The notes: generated from the letters alone by a model not told the origin. A stretch of DNA of 62,095 nucleotides from Candidatus Accumulibacter phosphatis (GCF_012939955.1 NZ_SPMY01000061.1:1-62095), one strand, 5' to 3'. Positions 17,745 through 27,508 are shown, counted from the stretch's first letter. Numbers and translations are program-made.

Positions 17745-19208
17745 ATGGTCAAGGCCACCAGCAAACATCTTGAGGAATGGGCGAGCCCGCGAACGGTCAT
17801 CGTCTTCTCGCTGCTGTTCGTCGCGGCCTTGTGGGCTGCCGTGAGCTTCTGGATCGACTCGGCTCGCGATGAACGCGTCGCTGCGACTCGCGAATCCCTG
17901 CAGCGCATGACCCACGCCGTCGAAGACCAGACGCGCCGGCAGTTTCGTCTGGCCGAGGTCATTCTTGCCGTGTGTGCCAATTGGCTGGCGGCCAACCCCG
18001 ACCTCGACCCAGCCAGCGCCCCCGGTTTTCGGCGCTTGCTCGCGGACTTTCGCGACCGCACTGCCGCCACCATCGAGATCCGTCTGCTGGCTGCCGACGG
18101 CACGGCGATAGACCCACTTTCCGACTCCTCCGAGCCATTGGCAAACGTCGCCGACAGCGACTACTTCAGAAACACGCCGGCAGGCGGCCTGTTCATCGGC
18201 GCCCCGACACGCAGAACGCCGGCAGGAAATTCCGAACTACCCATCGCCAGCCGTCTGCCCACGCAGGCTTTCCCAATCCTGGTCGCGGTGATTGACCTCG
18301 GCAAGCTGACGACCGTTTACGAGAAGCAGCGCCGCAAGCCGGGCGGGGTAATCACCCTCCTCCGCTCTGACGGCACAATTCTGGCGCGAGCGCCCGACGA
18401 CCCGCGACTGCTCGGCCAAGCGATCACCGGCGTCACGCTTCCCGGCGCGCAGCTCTTGCCGCAAGGACAGGCGGTGGTGTTCGAGGAGGGCGGCGACAAG
18501 CAGCGGCGACAGTTCGCCAGCTACTCGTCGGTCCCCGATTTCCCCTTGCTGGTGACCGTCTCAGTGCCCTACGATGAGGCGCTTGCGCCGTGGCACAAAC
18601 AAACCCTGTGGGTCCTCATGCTGGCCATCAGCGTCACCGTGCCGCTGGCCGTGGTGGCTTTTCGATCCTTGCAACTGCTGCGCGCGCTGGCCAATCAAGA
18701 CGCCGCGCTGCAACATCTGGCGACCACCGATCGGCTGACCGGCGTCAGTAGCCGGCAGCACTTCGTCGCGGCGTTCCACGCGCAATTGCAGCAAGCAGAC
18801 CCTGCGCAGAGACCGCTCTCGATCCTCTTGGTCGATATCGATTTCTTCAAGCGCATCAACGATGGTTATGGCCACGCCACCGGTGACCAGGCGCTGATCT
18901 CGTTTGCCGAGGTGGCCACCACCTGTCTACGCGGCGCGGATATGATCGGGCGACTCGGTGCCGGTGAGTTTGCCATGCTCCTGCTCGACACCGATATCAG
19001 CGCAGCGATCGCGGTGGCCGAGCGCATCCGCACGGCGGTTGCCGACATCTCGATCCCGACCGAGAACGGCACCGTCCACTTTACGGTCAGTGTCGGTGCC
19101 AGCCAGGCCGGTGCCACGGACCACTCGTTCGAGGACGTCCTGAAGCGGGCCATCGAGGCACTGCACGCTGCCCGAGCCAGCGGCCCCGATCAACTGGCAG
19201 TCGTCTGA
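17745..19208 (+). CDS. Membrane sensor protein with degenerate GGDEF domain
   Basis: A 487-residue protein: membrane segment at about 17-37 (VIVFSLLFVAALWAAVSFWI), an extracytoplasmic dCache/PDC-like sensor to about residue 285, a second membrane segment (LWVLMLAISVTVPLAVVAF), then GGDEF from about 320. The metal-binding strand (LLVDIDFFKRIND) is present, but the signature reads LGAGEFAML near 404. GGDEF has thus become GAGEF, losing the second Gly and the Asp. Cyclase activity is doubtful, and a GTP- or c-di-GMP-sensing role is possible. ATG 17745 is preferred; GTG 17727 is an alternative. The gene begins 84 bases after the right repeat. Confidence 0.87.
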   Translation: MVKATSKHLEEWASPRTVIVFSLLFVAALWAAVSFWIDSARDERVAATRESLQRMTHAVEDQTRRQFRLAEVILAVCANWLAANPDLDPASAPGFRRLLADFRDRTAATIEIRLLAADGTAIDPLSDSSEPLANVADSDYFRNTPAGGLFIGAPTRRTPAGNSELPIASRLPTQAFPILVAVIDLGKLTTVYEKQRRKPGGVITLLRSDGTILARAPDDPRLLGQAITGVTLPGAQLLPQGQAVVFEEGGDKQRRQFASYSSVPDFPLLVTVSVPYDEALAPWHKQTLWVLMLAISVTVPLAVVAFRSLQLLRALANQDAALQHLATTDRLTGVSSRQHFVAAFHAQLQQADPAQRPLSILLVDIDFFKRINDGYGHATGDQALISFAEVATTCLRGADMIGRLGAGEFAMLLLDTDISAAIAVAERIRTAVADISIPTENGTVHFTVSVGASQAGATDHSFEDVLKRAIEALHAARASGPDQLAVV

Positions 19209-19293
19209 GTCGCCAGGGGCCTCCGGCCAGCAAGCCCTTTTCGCGGCGGCAGGTGCTCTGGCCAGCGCCAGGGCCCTGTGACGCAAAACTACA

Positions 19294-20094
19294 CTAGCGG
19301 CCCGTCCACTCCGCCTTGCGTTTGCCGATAAAGGCATCGATTCCCTCGCCCGCGTCTTCGGTCATCATGTTGCAGGCCATCACTTCGGAAGCGTACTGGT
19401 AAGCGCCTTCGAGACCCATTTCGAGCTGTTTGTAAAACATCTGCTTGCCCATGCCAATGGCCACCGACGATTTGGCGATGATCGAGCCGGCAAGCTTGTC
19501 GATCTCGGCATCGAGCACGTCGCCAGCCACCACGCGATTAACCAGCCCCTGCTGTAGAGCGGCCCGTGCATCGATGAAATCACCGGTGAGCAACATCTCC
19601 AACGCCTGCTTGCGACCCAGGTTGCGCGACAGACCGACACCCGGCGTCGCGCAGAACAGGCCAACATTGATTCCCGAAGTCGCAAAGCGCGCGCTGTCGG
19701 CGGCAACCGCGAGGTCGCACATCGAGACCAGCTGACAGCCAGCCGCGGTGGCAATGCCATGCACGCGCGCGATCACCGGCTGCGGCATCTGGGTCAGGGC
19801 CATCATCATCCGGCCGCAACGCTTGAACAGGTCCTGCATGAAAGCCTTGTTGTGATTGGCACGCATCTCCTTGAGGTCGTGTCCGGCACAGAAGGCCTTG
19901 CCGGCCCCGGCAATGACCAGCACGCGCACGGCGGGATCAGGCGCGATGGCGTCAATCTGCGCCTGCAGGGCGGCGATCATCGCCTGTGACAGCGAGTTGA
20001 ACTGCTGCGGACGGTTCAGAGTCAGCGTGGCGACGCCCTGCTTGTCGCTGCGCACAACGTAAGGGTCGTCCTGAATCGGCATCTCGGTGCTCAT
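19294..20094 (-). CDS. Enoyl-CoA hydratase/isomerase family protein
   Basis: A 266-residue crotonase-fold protein. The oxyanion-hole segments are present: AGAGKAFCAGHDLKEMRAN near residue 65 and VIARVHGIATAAGCQLVSMCD near 110. The position of the usual catalytic Glu of the second loop is taken by the FATSGINVGLFC segment, as in the ECHDC3-like subgroup, where the reaction is not well defined. It could act in fatty-acid or PHA-precursor metabolism. A GAGGC ribosome-site candidate lies about 7 bases upstream of the ATG. No acyl-CoA gene lies next to it, so it is probably monocistronic. Confidence 0.88.
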   Translation of the reverse strand: MSTEMPIQDDPYVVRSDKQGVATLTLNRPQQFNSLSQAMIAALQAQIDAIAPDPAVRVLVIAGAGKAFCAGHDLKEMRANHNKAFMQDLFKRCGRMMMALTQMPQPVIARVHGIATAAGCQLVSMCDLAVAADSARFATSGINVGLFCATPGVGLSRNLGRKQALEMLLTGDFIDARAALQQGLVNRVVAGDVLDAEIDKLAGSIIAKSSVAIGMGKQMFYKQLEMGLEGAYQYASEVMACNMMTEDAGEGIDAFIGKRKAEWTGR

Positions 20095-20159
20095 TCTTGC
20101 CTCCTTGATCTATCACTACCAAAAAAAAACCGGTTCTGCGCGGCTACGGGCGGCGCCCC

Positions 20160-20777
20160 TCAACCAGCAATCGTTGCCGGGCAGCGCTTCAGCTGGCCAT
20201 CTCGCTCGATTTCCTGCAACCAGCCAGCGAGTTGCCGCCCGAGTTCGTTGCTGGCCGCAACCAGGGCGCGCACGCCACCGGGGGCATCGGCACTGGCTGC
20301 CGGCTGCTCGATGCTGAGCCAGCGTTCGGCGACGATCTGCCGCCTGGCGTCGAGCACGCTGGCCGTTCCCTGCAGCACGCCACGACTCAGCAGCGGCGTA
20401 TCGAAAAGCTGCGAGAACTCCTGCAGTTCCAGACGCAGCAGGCAGCCAACCGCCGTGCGCCCGCTGCCGCTGAGCACACCCAGCTGCTGCCGCAGGTGCT
20501 GCGCGAGCAGCAGTCCGGGCGCGCCAGCCCAGCGGCTGGCTGCGTAGCTACGCAACTTCAGAGGGTCGTCGTAGAGCAGGCGATATTCGATACTCAGCGA
20601 GTCAAACCAGTACGGTGCGCGAATCTCGAGAGCCAGCTTCGACCAGCCGGGGCCTTCGGCCAGACGCGCGGCCGGCAAACCGAAGTCATAGACCTCGGCT
20701 TGGGTGGCGGTGCGTGCTCCGCCCGCGCAGGCGGCGAGCAACAGGCACGCTGCAAGGCAGATCGACAGTCTCTTCAT
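20160..20777 (-). CDS. ABC-type transport auxiliary lipoprotein (PqiC-like)
   Basis: A 205-residue lipoprotein. The signal MKRLSICLAACLLLAACAGG has a clear lipobox (LAAC, Cys 17). The mature part starts with YDFGLPAARLAEG and contains PYWFDSLSIEYRLLYDD and SYAASRWAGAPGLLLAQHL, as in the ABC-type transport auxiliary (PqiC/DUF330) family. These lipoproteins probably dock MCE-domain complexes at the outer membrane. It is the last gene of the minus-strand operon ppx-permease-ATPase-MlaD-lipoprotein, and its ATG overlaps the MlaD stop by 4 bases (ATGA). Confidence 0.88.
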   Translation of the reverse strand: MKRLSICLAACLLLAACAGGARTATQAEVYDFGLPAARLAEGPGWSKLALEIRAPYWFDSLSIEYRLLYDDPLKLRSYAASRWAGAPGLLLAQHLRQQLGVLSGSGRTAVGCLLRLELQEFSQLFDTPLLSRGVLQGTASVLDARRQIVAERWLSIEQPAASADAPGGVRALVAASNELGRQLAGWLQEIERDGQLKRCPATIAG

Positions 20778-21718
20778 GGAGATCCTTCACGCTTTGGTGG
20801 GGCTACGAAACCGGCTTCGCCGGGTCCGGGAGAATGCTTTGGCGAGCCAAAAACGAAACTTTGTGGCGCATCCTCGAGCATCTGCAACACCCGCTGCAAT
20901 TGTCGCGAGTTGGCCGACAACTCGCTACCGAGTTCGTTGAGGCGTGGCGCGAGTGCGGCGACCCCGCTCGGCGACGGGTCGCCAAGCAAGCCATCGACGC
21001 GCTCGCTGACCGCCTGCAGACGCACGACCAGTTCACGTGTTTCGAGCAGCAAGGGCGTCGCATGGCCCGCCGCCTGCTCGGCGCGAGCCAGCGTGGCGTT
21101 GAGCAGGCGCAGGCTTTCGGGAGTTTGCGCCAACAGCTGACGAAACTGGCTGATGGCTTCGTTGGCGTTCGCGGTGGTCGCTTCGAGATTGCCGAGAATA
21201 CTCGCGAAACGTTGCTGGTTGTCGCTGCCGAGCAGCTTGTTGGCATTGCCCAGAAACTCGCCCGCCGCGCGCAAGGTGGCACCGCCGGCATCGGACAGTT
21301 CCTCGATCAGCGATGGCCGCATGAGAATTCGCGAGGCCTCCCCGGCATTACCCGGCAGTGGCTGCGGATCGGCGCCGCTTTCTTCGAGCAGGACATGCGC
21401 AATGCCGGTCACTCCCTGATAGCCCATCTTGGCAACCGTCCCACGGGTCACCGGTACCGAATCGTTTACGCTGATGCGAACGAGGATGTTGCGCACATCA
21501 TCCGGGTCGAGCTCAATGGTCTGCACTTTGCCGACGCGAATGCCGCGGTAGCGGACCTGTCCTTGCAGGCTCAGTCCCGTAACGTTCTGCCGCGTAACAA
21601 CGGTGTAGTCGCGGCTGCTCTCGTGCTTGCCGCCGATCCACCACACCGAGAGCACTACCGCAACTCCCAGCAACAGGGTGAACAATCCGGCTAGCAGCGC
21701 GTGCGAACGGTTTTCCAT
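20774..21718 (-). CDS. MCE/MlaD family substrate-binding protein
   Basis: A 314-residue single-pass protein with an N-terminal membrane anchor (ALLAGLFTLLLGVAVVLSVWW) and one MCE domain at about 38-120 (TGLSLQGQVRYRGIRVGKVQ is the hallmark). A long helical C-terminal part carries many Leu, Ala and Gln residues. MCE proteins form hexameric rings in the periplasm that carry phospholipids between the membranes. The length and helical tail suit the type that partners a PqiC-like lipoprotein rather than short E. coli MlaD. It starts 2 bases after the ATPase stop, within the operon. Confidence 0.92.
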   Translation of the reverse strand: MENRSHALLAGLFTLLLGVAVVLSVWWIGGKHESSRDYTVVTRQNVTGLSLQGQVRYRGIRVGKVQTIELDPDDVRNILVRISVNDSVPVTRGTVAKMGYQGVTGIAHVLLEESGADPQPLPGNAGEASRILMRPSLIEELSDAGGATLRAAGEFLGNANKLLGSDNQQRFASILGNLEATTANANEAISQFRQLLAQTPESLRLLNATLARAEQAAGHATPLLLETRELVVRLQAVSERVDGLLGDPSPSGVAALAPRLNELGSELSANSRQLQRVLQMLEDAPQSFVFGSPKHSPGPGEAGFVAPPKREGSP

Positions 21719-21720
21719 GG

Positions 21721-22518
21721 CTAGCTCGCCTCGTGTCGAATCGCTGCCGCGGCGCGCTTCGGAGCAAAGAAGTTGCGCACGAAGGGATGATCGACGGCCA
21801 GCACTTCGGCCGGCGTGCCGCAGGCAACGATCTGTTGATCCGCGAGAACTGCCAGACGCGTCGCCAGGCCGAGCAGGGTATCGAGCTCGTGCGTCACCAT
21901 GACCACGGTGAAGCCGAGTTCCCGCTGCAGCAGCTTGAGCAACTTGATGAAGTTCTCGCTACGATCGGGGTCGAGCCCGGCCGTCGGTTCGTCGAGGACC
22001 AGCAGTTCGGGCTCCAGGGACAGCGCACGCGCCAGTGCCACGCGCTTGATCATCCCGCCAGACAATTCCGCGGGCATCAGCCGGCCATGGCGTGGCTCAA
22101 GTTCGACCATCGCCAACTTGAGCAAGACCAGATCACGGATCATGGCTTCGTCGAGTGTGCGCAGTTCGCGCAGCGGAAAGGCGATATTGTCAAAGACCGA
22201 AAACGCCGAAAAGAGTGCGCCTTGCTGAAAGAGCATTCCGAAGCGACGGCGAAGCGCTCGCCCCTGCTCGTGATCGCCGTCGAACAGCGTCTGGCCAAAG
22301 AGTTTAAGCGTCCCCGCGCTGGGCCGCAACAGACCGACGATCGCGCGTAACAAAGTCGTCTTGCCGCTGCCCGAGCCGCCGACCAGACCCAGCATCTGCC
22401 CGGCTTCGACCTCAAGATCGATGTCGCGATGAATCACCACCTCATCGAAGCGCGTACACAAGCCGCGAATTTCAATGGCCGGCACCCTTGTTCGGGCCAC
22501 CTCTGCGGCCGCGCTCAC
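21721..22518 (-). CDS. ABC transporter ATP-binding protein (MlaF-like)
   Basis: A 265-residue ATPase: Walker A GGSGSGKTTLL near residue 47, Q-loop LFQQGALFS, signature AELSGGMIKRVALARAL (the variant LSGGM is typical of MlaF), Walker B LLVLDEPTAGLDP, and H-loop VMVTHELDTL. It powers lipid transport with the permease encoded upstream. The start is GTG 22518, overlapping the permease TGA (GTGA), which fits tight coupling. A longer open frame continues upstream, but it runs through the permease gene in another frame and has no family sequence. Confidence 0.93.
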   Translation of the reverse strand: MSAAAEVARTRVPAIEIRGLCTRFDEVVIHRDIDLEVEAGQMLGLVGGSGSGKTTLLRAIVGLLRPSAGTLKLFGQTLFDGDHEQGRALRRRFGMLFQQGALFSAFSVFDNIAFPLRELRTLDEAMIRDLVLLKLAMVELEPRHGRLMPAELSGGMIKRVALARALSLEPELLVLDEPTAGLDPDRSENFIKLLKLLQRELGFTVVMVTHELDTLLGLATRLAVLADQQIVACGTPAEVLAVDHPFVRNFFAPKRAAAAIRHEAS

Positions 22519-23630
22519 AGCGGCAGTCCGATTCTGCGGGTCAGAATCGCAGCAACGGCATCGACCAGAATCGCCACCGTGATGGCCGTCACCACCGAAG
22601 CGGTCGTCTGCGCGGACAGACTTTCGGTATTTGGCTTGACTCTGAGACCAAAATGACAGGCAATCAAGGCAATCAGAAAACCGAAAACAACGCCCTTGCC
22701 CATGCCAATCCACAGATTGGCGACCGGCACCACCTTGGGCAGCGTATCAATGAAAAAGCCATACGACAGGTCCATCTGCAGATTGGCCGAAACCATGCCG
22801 CCGATGATCCCCGCCGCTGAACACCAGAGCACCAGCAGCGGCATCGCCACGGCGAGCGCGGCGACCTTGGGCAAGACCAGGCGCTGGCTTTGCGAAACGC
22901 CCATCGTGGCCAGCGCATCAATCTCATCGGTGACGCGCATGACGCCGATCTGGGCGGTCATTGCCGACCCCGAACGACCGGCGACGAGAACGGCGACCAG
23001 CACCGGGCCCAGTTCGCGAACGATACTGATGCCGAGCAGGTTGACGATGAAGACGTCGGCACCGAAGTTCGCCAACTGCAAGGCCGAAAGGTAGGAAAGA
23101 ACGACACCGATCAGGAAACCGATCAAGGCCGTCACCGGCAGGGCCTGCGCGCCGCTCTTGAAGAGGTTTGCCGAAAACTCTCGCCAGGGTATGTCCCCTG
23201 GATGTCGGCAGAGGTAAATCAGGTCCAGGATCAGTTGGCCGATCAAGGCCACCAGGCCAGTGAAGTGACTGGCCACGGCGAGAGCCGGCCGACCGATGAC
23301 GAGCAGTAGCGACAAACGTTCTCTCGAGCGCTCCGACGGCCGCTCAAGCGGCATCATCTCGATACGCGCAATCACCGCCCGATGGCGGCTGGAAATGGCC
23401 AGCGACGCCGGCCACTGTTGGCCCCAGGCGCGCCACAGCAGAATCCCGCCGGCGCTGTCCAGGCGTGCAATCGACTGCAGGTCCCACGCCGGATTGCCGG
23501 CTGCCAGCTCGCGCAGGCGCCGCTCAAAGCTGACAATCGGCTGCGGCATGGTCGCCAGCGTCCAATCCCCGGACAGGCGCAGTTGCCGTACACCTGGCTG
23601 CTGCTGCAGCTCGATCGCGGCGACGCTCAC
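22515..23630 (-). CDS. MlaE-type permease with N-terminal STAS-like domain
   Basis: A 371-residue permease. The first 100 residues look like a STAS domain (VRQLRLSGDWTLATMPQ, then LDSAGGILLWRAWG). The MlaE core follows from about 115, with five to six membrane segments and the conserved motifs ELGPVLVAVLVAGRSGSAM, EIDALATMGVSQSQRLVLP and SYGFFIDTLPK. Fused STAS-MlaE permeases are known; in E. coli the STAS partner is the separate protein MlaB. The start is GTG 23630 at the beginning of the STAS-like sequence, 7 bases after the ppx stop. Confidence 0.9.
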   Translation of the reverse strand: MSVAAIELQQQPGVRQLRLSGDWTLATMPQPIVSFERRLRELAAGNPAWDLQSIARLDSAGGILLWRAWGQQWPASLAISSRHRAVIARIEMMPLERPSERSRERLSLLLVIGRPALAVASHFTGLVALIGQLILDLIYLCRHPGDIPWREFSANLFKSGAQALPVTALIGFLIGVVLSYLSALQLANFGADVFIVNLLGISIVRELGPVLVAVLVAGRSGSAMTAQIGVMRVTDEIDALATMGVSQSQRLVLPKVAALAVAMPLLVLWCSAAGIIGGMVSANLQMDLSYGFFIDTLPKVVPVANLWIGMGKGVVFGFLIALIACHFGLRVKPNTESLSAQTTASVVTAITVAILVDAVAAILTRRIGLPL

Positions 23631-23637
23631 CCCGGCC

Positions 23638-25149
23638 TCACTGCCACATCCGTCCAGACGGCAGGGCTCTGAGCTGCAGCTGGCTGCCGATACGCTCCCA
23701 GAGCAGCGACTCTTCGCGCAAAGCGGCGCGAGCCAGCGGATTGCCGTCCAGCCAGGCAGCCGAAACATCGAGCTGGAAACCCACAGGCGACTCACGGATC
23801 GCCAGTTCTGGGGGCGCCTGATCGTCACGCGAACGATGCAGCAAGACTGCCAGCCGAAAACAGAAGAGTAGCCGCCAGTTCGCATCGCCGGCCGGCAGCG
23901 AGGCCAGTTTCTGCAGCCTGCCGCGCTGACCGAGAAGCAACAGCGCCAGACGCGACTGATCGCGCTGCGAAAAACCCGGCATGTCGGCGTTGGTCACCAG
24001 ATACGCACCATGCTTGTGGAAACCGCCGTGCGCCACCGAAATGCCGATCTCGTGCAGGGAGACGGCCCAGCGCAGGAAGTGAACTTCCCGCTCGTGCTCA
24101 GGAGAATCGAGCTGGATGAGTTGTCCGAGCAGGGCCAGGGCGGTGCGCTCGACACGCCTGACCTGCTCCTCGGCGACCTGATAACGGCGCATGAACTGGA
24201 CGACCGTCACGTCGCGCGTGTCATGATGCTCGAAGCGGCCGCGCAGATCGTGCAGGACACCGAGTGGCAAAGCCCCCTCCGAATAGGTCATTTGTTCGAG
24301 TTCGAGCGAGGAAAACACCGCCGACATGATGGCCAGAGCACCGGGGAAGATGTGCAGGCGGTCGCTGCGCAGGCCTTTCAGCGGCAGCCGTTCCGCCGCG
24401 CCAGCGGCAATGATCATCGCCCGCAGACGGGCCAGCCCCTGGCGAGTGATGCCAGCGCCGCACTCAGGGTTAAGACCGTTCAGCTCGAGCACGCCAGCAA
24501 GTTCCTGCGCCGAACCCGACGAGCCGACGGCCTCGTGCCAACCGCAGCGCTGGTAGTCGGTAACCACCGCTTCGATTTGCCGAGCCGCCGCCACTTCGGC
24601 AGCGCGGAAGCGCTTCCCGTCCACCTTGCCATCCGGGAAAAAGCGCTGGCGAAAGTTGATCCCCCCGATGAATAGCGACTCCATCAGCAGGGGTTCGATT
24701 CCCTGGCCAATGACCAACTCGGTCGAGCCACCGCCGATATCGACCACCAGACGCCGATGCGTCGCAGGCGGTAGCGCGTTCGCGGCACCGATGAAGATCA
24801 GGCGGGCTTCCTCGCGCCCGCCGATGATTTCGATCGGGAAACCGAGCGCGGCCTCGGCTTGCTGCAGAACGAGGTCGGCATTGCGCGCCACGCGCATCGC
24901 GTCGGTGGCCACCGCGCGCACCTGCTCCGGCGCAAAGCCCCGCAGCTGCTCACCAAAGCGGTGCAGGGCGGCGAGCGCGCGTTGCTGCGAGGCATGGTCG
25001 AGAATTCTCTCGCTGGTCAGGCCGGAAGCAAGGCCAACGCGCTCTTTCAGGTGTTCAAGCGGGTGAATCCGATCGCCAACGATACGCCCAAGTTGCAGAC
25101 GAAAGCTGTTGGAACCCAGATCGACGCCGGCAATTAGCTCGTAACTCAT
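23638..25149 (-). CDS. ppx: Exopolyphosphatase Ppx/GppA family
   Basis: A 503-residue enzyme that removes terminal phosphates from polyphosphate and, in this family, can also hydrolyse pppGpp. Actin-like ATPase motifs: LIAGVDLGSNSFRLQLGRI at the start, catalytic Glu region EIIGGREEARLIFIGAA near 120, and LVVDIGGGSTELVIG near 145. The HD-like helical C-terminal domain includes WAVSLHEIGISVAHGGFHKH. The length matches E. coli Ppx (about 510) better than single-domain forms. It is divergent from ppk1 across 213 bases, and its stop lies 7 bases from the lipid-transport permease start, so it heads that operon. Confidence 0.93.
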   Translation of the reverse strand: MSYELIAGVDLGSNSFRLQLGRIVGDRIHPLEHLKERVGLASGLTSERILDHASQQRALAALHRFGEQLRGFAPEQVRAVATDAMRVARNADLVLQQAEAALGFPIEIIGGREEARLIFIGAANALPPATHRRLVVDIGGGSTELVIGQGIEPLLMESLFIGGINFRQRFFPDGKVDGKRFRAAEVAAARQIEAVVTDYQRCGWHEAVGSSGSAQELAGVLELNGLNPECGAGITRQGLARLRAMIIAAGAAERLPLKGLRSDRLHIFPGALAIMSAVFSSLELEQMTYSEGALPLGVLHDLRGRFEHHDTRDVTVVQFMRRYQVAEEQVRRVERTALALLGQLIQLDSPEHEREVHFLRWAVSLHEIGISVAHGGFHKHGAYLVTNADMPGFSQRDQSRLALLLLGQRGRLQKLASLPAGDANWRLLFCFRLAVLLHRSRDDQAPPELAIRESPVGFQLDVSAAWLDGNPLARAALREESLLWERIGSQLQLRALPSGRMWQ

Positions 25150-25362
25150 GCCCGTTCTTTTTCTCGCCGCACGGCAAAGGCAATTTTCAGAACGCCCATG
25201 TTACCACCGCCGGCCGCCCGAGCAGCGCGCGACAGCCGATCGCACAGTAGCTTTGTAAGGACAAAATAGGGCTTTTACCGAGCAGCGGCAGGGTGATGGT
25301 TGTAATATGTTTGCTGTCGTCAGCACGCCTGCCTGATCCATCAATTTTTACGGAAGGAACCC

Positions 25363-27483
25363 ATGAACACCGCCGCCACACCCACCGAAACCCCTCCCTC
25401 CAAGGCCACTGACGGCTTCCCGTCGGACTACTTTCAGAATCGCGAGATGGGGCTGCTTGCTTTCAATCGGCGCGTGTTGTGGCAGGCCAAGAACCACAAA
25501 ACCCCACTGCTGGAACGTTTGCGCTTCTTGTGCATCGTCAGCAGCAACCTCGACGAGTTCTTCGAAATCCGGGTTGCCGGCGTCAAGGAGCAACTCAAAC
25601 TGGGATCGGTAGCGCTCACCACCGACGGCAAGACGGCACGCGAAGTCTACTCTCTGGTCAGCGACGAAACGCACGCCCTGGTCAAGGAACAGTACGCACT
25701 GTTTAATGAAGAGATCCTGCCGCAGCTGGCGAGTGAAGGCATTCGCTTCCTCAAGCGCGGCGACTGGAGCCCCGCCCAGCGCGAATGGATCAGCGCCTTC
25801 TTCTTCCGCGAAGTGATGCCGGTGATCACCCCGATCGGCCTCGACCCCTCGCACCCCTTCCCGCGCGTGCTCAACAAGAGCCTCAACTTTGCCGTCGAAC
25901 TCGAAGGTCGTGATGCTTTCGGGCGCAGCTCGAACGCGGCCATCGTGCAGGCGCCACGTGTTCTGCCACGCGTCATCCGGCTGCCACGCGAACTTGGTGA
26001 CAGCGAATACTGCTTCATCTTCCTGTCGTCGATCCTGCATGAGTTCGTCCACGAGCTGTTCGCCGGCATGAAAGTCCTTGGCTGCTACCAGTTCCGCGTC
26101 ACGCGCAACAGCAACCTGTTCGTCGACGAAGAAGCGGTCAAGAATCTGCGCGCCAAGATCCAGGGCGAATTGCCGCAGCGACACTTTGGTAATGCGGTTC
26201 GCCTCGAGGTCGCCAACAACTGCTCGGAAGCAATGGCCGAGTTCCTGCTCGGCCACTTCGACCTCACCGAGCGCGACCTCTTCCGCGTCGCCGGGCCGGT
26301 CAATCTGGTCCGCCTGATGCAGGTTCCCGACTGGGTACTGCGCGACAACCTCAAGTTCCAACCCTTCAAACCCGGCACACCGAAAGTTCTGCAGAAGAAT
26401 GCCAACGTGTTCGACGCCATCCGCGGCGGCGACATCCTGCTGCACCATCCCTACCAGAGCTTCAATCCGGTCATCGAATTACTCGATCAGTCAGCCGCCG
26501 ACCCGCAGGTGGTGGCCATCAAGATGACCGTTTACCGTACCGGCACTGACTCGGTGCTGATGCAGTCGCTGTTGCGCGCGGCACAGAACGGCAAGGAAGT
26601 CACGGTGGTCGTCGAGCTGATGGCGCGCTTTGACGAGGAAGCGAACATCGGCTGGGCGACCAAGCTTGAAGAAGTCGGCGCGCACGTCATTTACGGCGTT
26701 GTTGGCTACAAGACGCACGCCAAGATGCTGATGATCGTCCGCCGCGAGGAAAGCAAGGCCGGCGGCAGCCTCCTGCGCCGCTACGTGCACCTCGGTACCG
26801 GCAACTACCACCCCAAGACGGCCCGCCTGTACTCCGATTTTGGTCTGCTCACCTGCAACGAAGATATCGGTGCCGATGCCAACGAGGTGTTCAAGCAGCT
26901 TACCGGCCTCGGCCGCGCGCAGACCCTGAAGCACCTCTGGCAAGCGCCTTTCTCGCTGCAACCGAATGTCGTCGCCGGGATCCGTGCCGAAGCCGAGGCA
27001 GCACGCACCGGCAAGCGTTCACGAATCATCGCCAAGATGAATTCGCTGCTCGAACCGGAGACCATCGCTGCGCTCTACGAAGCCTCGCAGGCCGGCGTCA
27101 AGATCGACCTCATCGTCCGCGGCGTCTGCGGCTTGCGTGCCGGCGTCAAGGACCTGTCCGAGAACATTAACGTCTGGTCGATCATCGGTCGGCAACTCGA
27201 ACATCATCGGGTGTTCTATTTCTTCGCCGACGGCGAAGAAAAAGTCTATCTATCGAGCGCCGACTGGATGGACCGCAATTTCTTCCGCCGCATCGAACTC
27301 GCCTTTCCGATCCTCGACCGCAAGCTGAAGCGCCGGGTAATCACCGAGGGGCTGCAGATCTACCTCACCGACAATACCCTGGCCTGGGAACTCGGAGCGG
27401 ATGGCAGCTATCATCAGCGGCGCGGCTCACGGACCAGCCCACATTCGTCGCAAGCCGAACTGATCGAACTGCTGAAGGACTGA
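25363..27483 (+). CDS. ppk1: Polyphosphate kinase 1
   Basis: A 706-residue PPK1, which reversibly transfers the gamma phosphate of ATP to polyphosphate. All four domains can be traced: N (RLRFLCIVSSNLDEFFEIRV), head, and the two phospholipase-D-like catalytic halves. The two essential His residues are in VGYKTHAKMLM near 451 and in RQLEHHRVFYFF near 613; the ATP/metal Arg-rich segment VVAIKMTVYRTG is intact. AAGGA lies 6 to 7 bases before the ATG. A short acidic-free N-terminal extension (TAATPTETPPSK) precedes the domain. In a polyphosphate-accumulating organism this gene is the usual lineage marker. Confidence 0.97.
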   Translation: MNTAATPTETPPSKATDGFPSDYFQNREMGLLAFNRRVLWQAKNHKTPLLERLRFLCIVSSNLDEFFEIRVAGVKEQLKLGSVALTTDGKTAREVYSLVSDETHALVKEQYALFNEEILPQLASEGIRFLKRGDWSPAQREWISAFFFREVMPVITPIGLDPSHPFPRVLNKSLNFAVELEGRDAFGRSSNAAIVQAPRVLPRVIRLPRELGDSEYCFIFLSSILHEFVHELFAGMKVLGCYQFRVTRNSNLFVDEEAVKNLRAKIQGELPQRHFGNAVRLEVANNCSEAMAEFLLGHFDLTERDLFRVAGPVNLVRLMQVPDWVLRDNLKFQPFKPGTPKVLQKNANVFDAIRGGDILLHHPYQSFNPVIELLDQSAADPQVVAIKMTVYRTGTDSVLMQSLLRAAQNGKEVTVVVELMARFDEEANIGWATKLEEVGAHVIYGVVGYKTHAKMLMIVRREESKAGGSLLRRYVHLGTGNYHPKTARLYSDFGLLTCNEDIGADANEVFKQLTGLGRAQTLKHLWQAPFSLQPNVVAGIRAEAEAARTGKRSRIIAKMNSLLEPETIAALYEASQAGVKIDLIVRGVCGLRAGVKDLSENINVWSIIGRQLEHHRVFYFFADGEEKVYLSSADWMDRNFFRRIELAFPILDRKLKRRVITEGLQIYLTDNTLAWELGADGSYHQRRGSRTSPHSSQAELIELLKD

Positions 27484-27508
27484 CGAGCAGCTGGAGACGT
27501 CGTAAGCG

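Noticed and set aside
25150-25362. Pho box between ppx and ppk1
   Set aside because: The region contains CTGTCGTCA-like words near 25310 but no pair of direct repeats with the right spacing, so PhoB control cannot be claimed from sequence alone.
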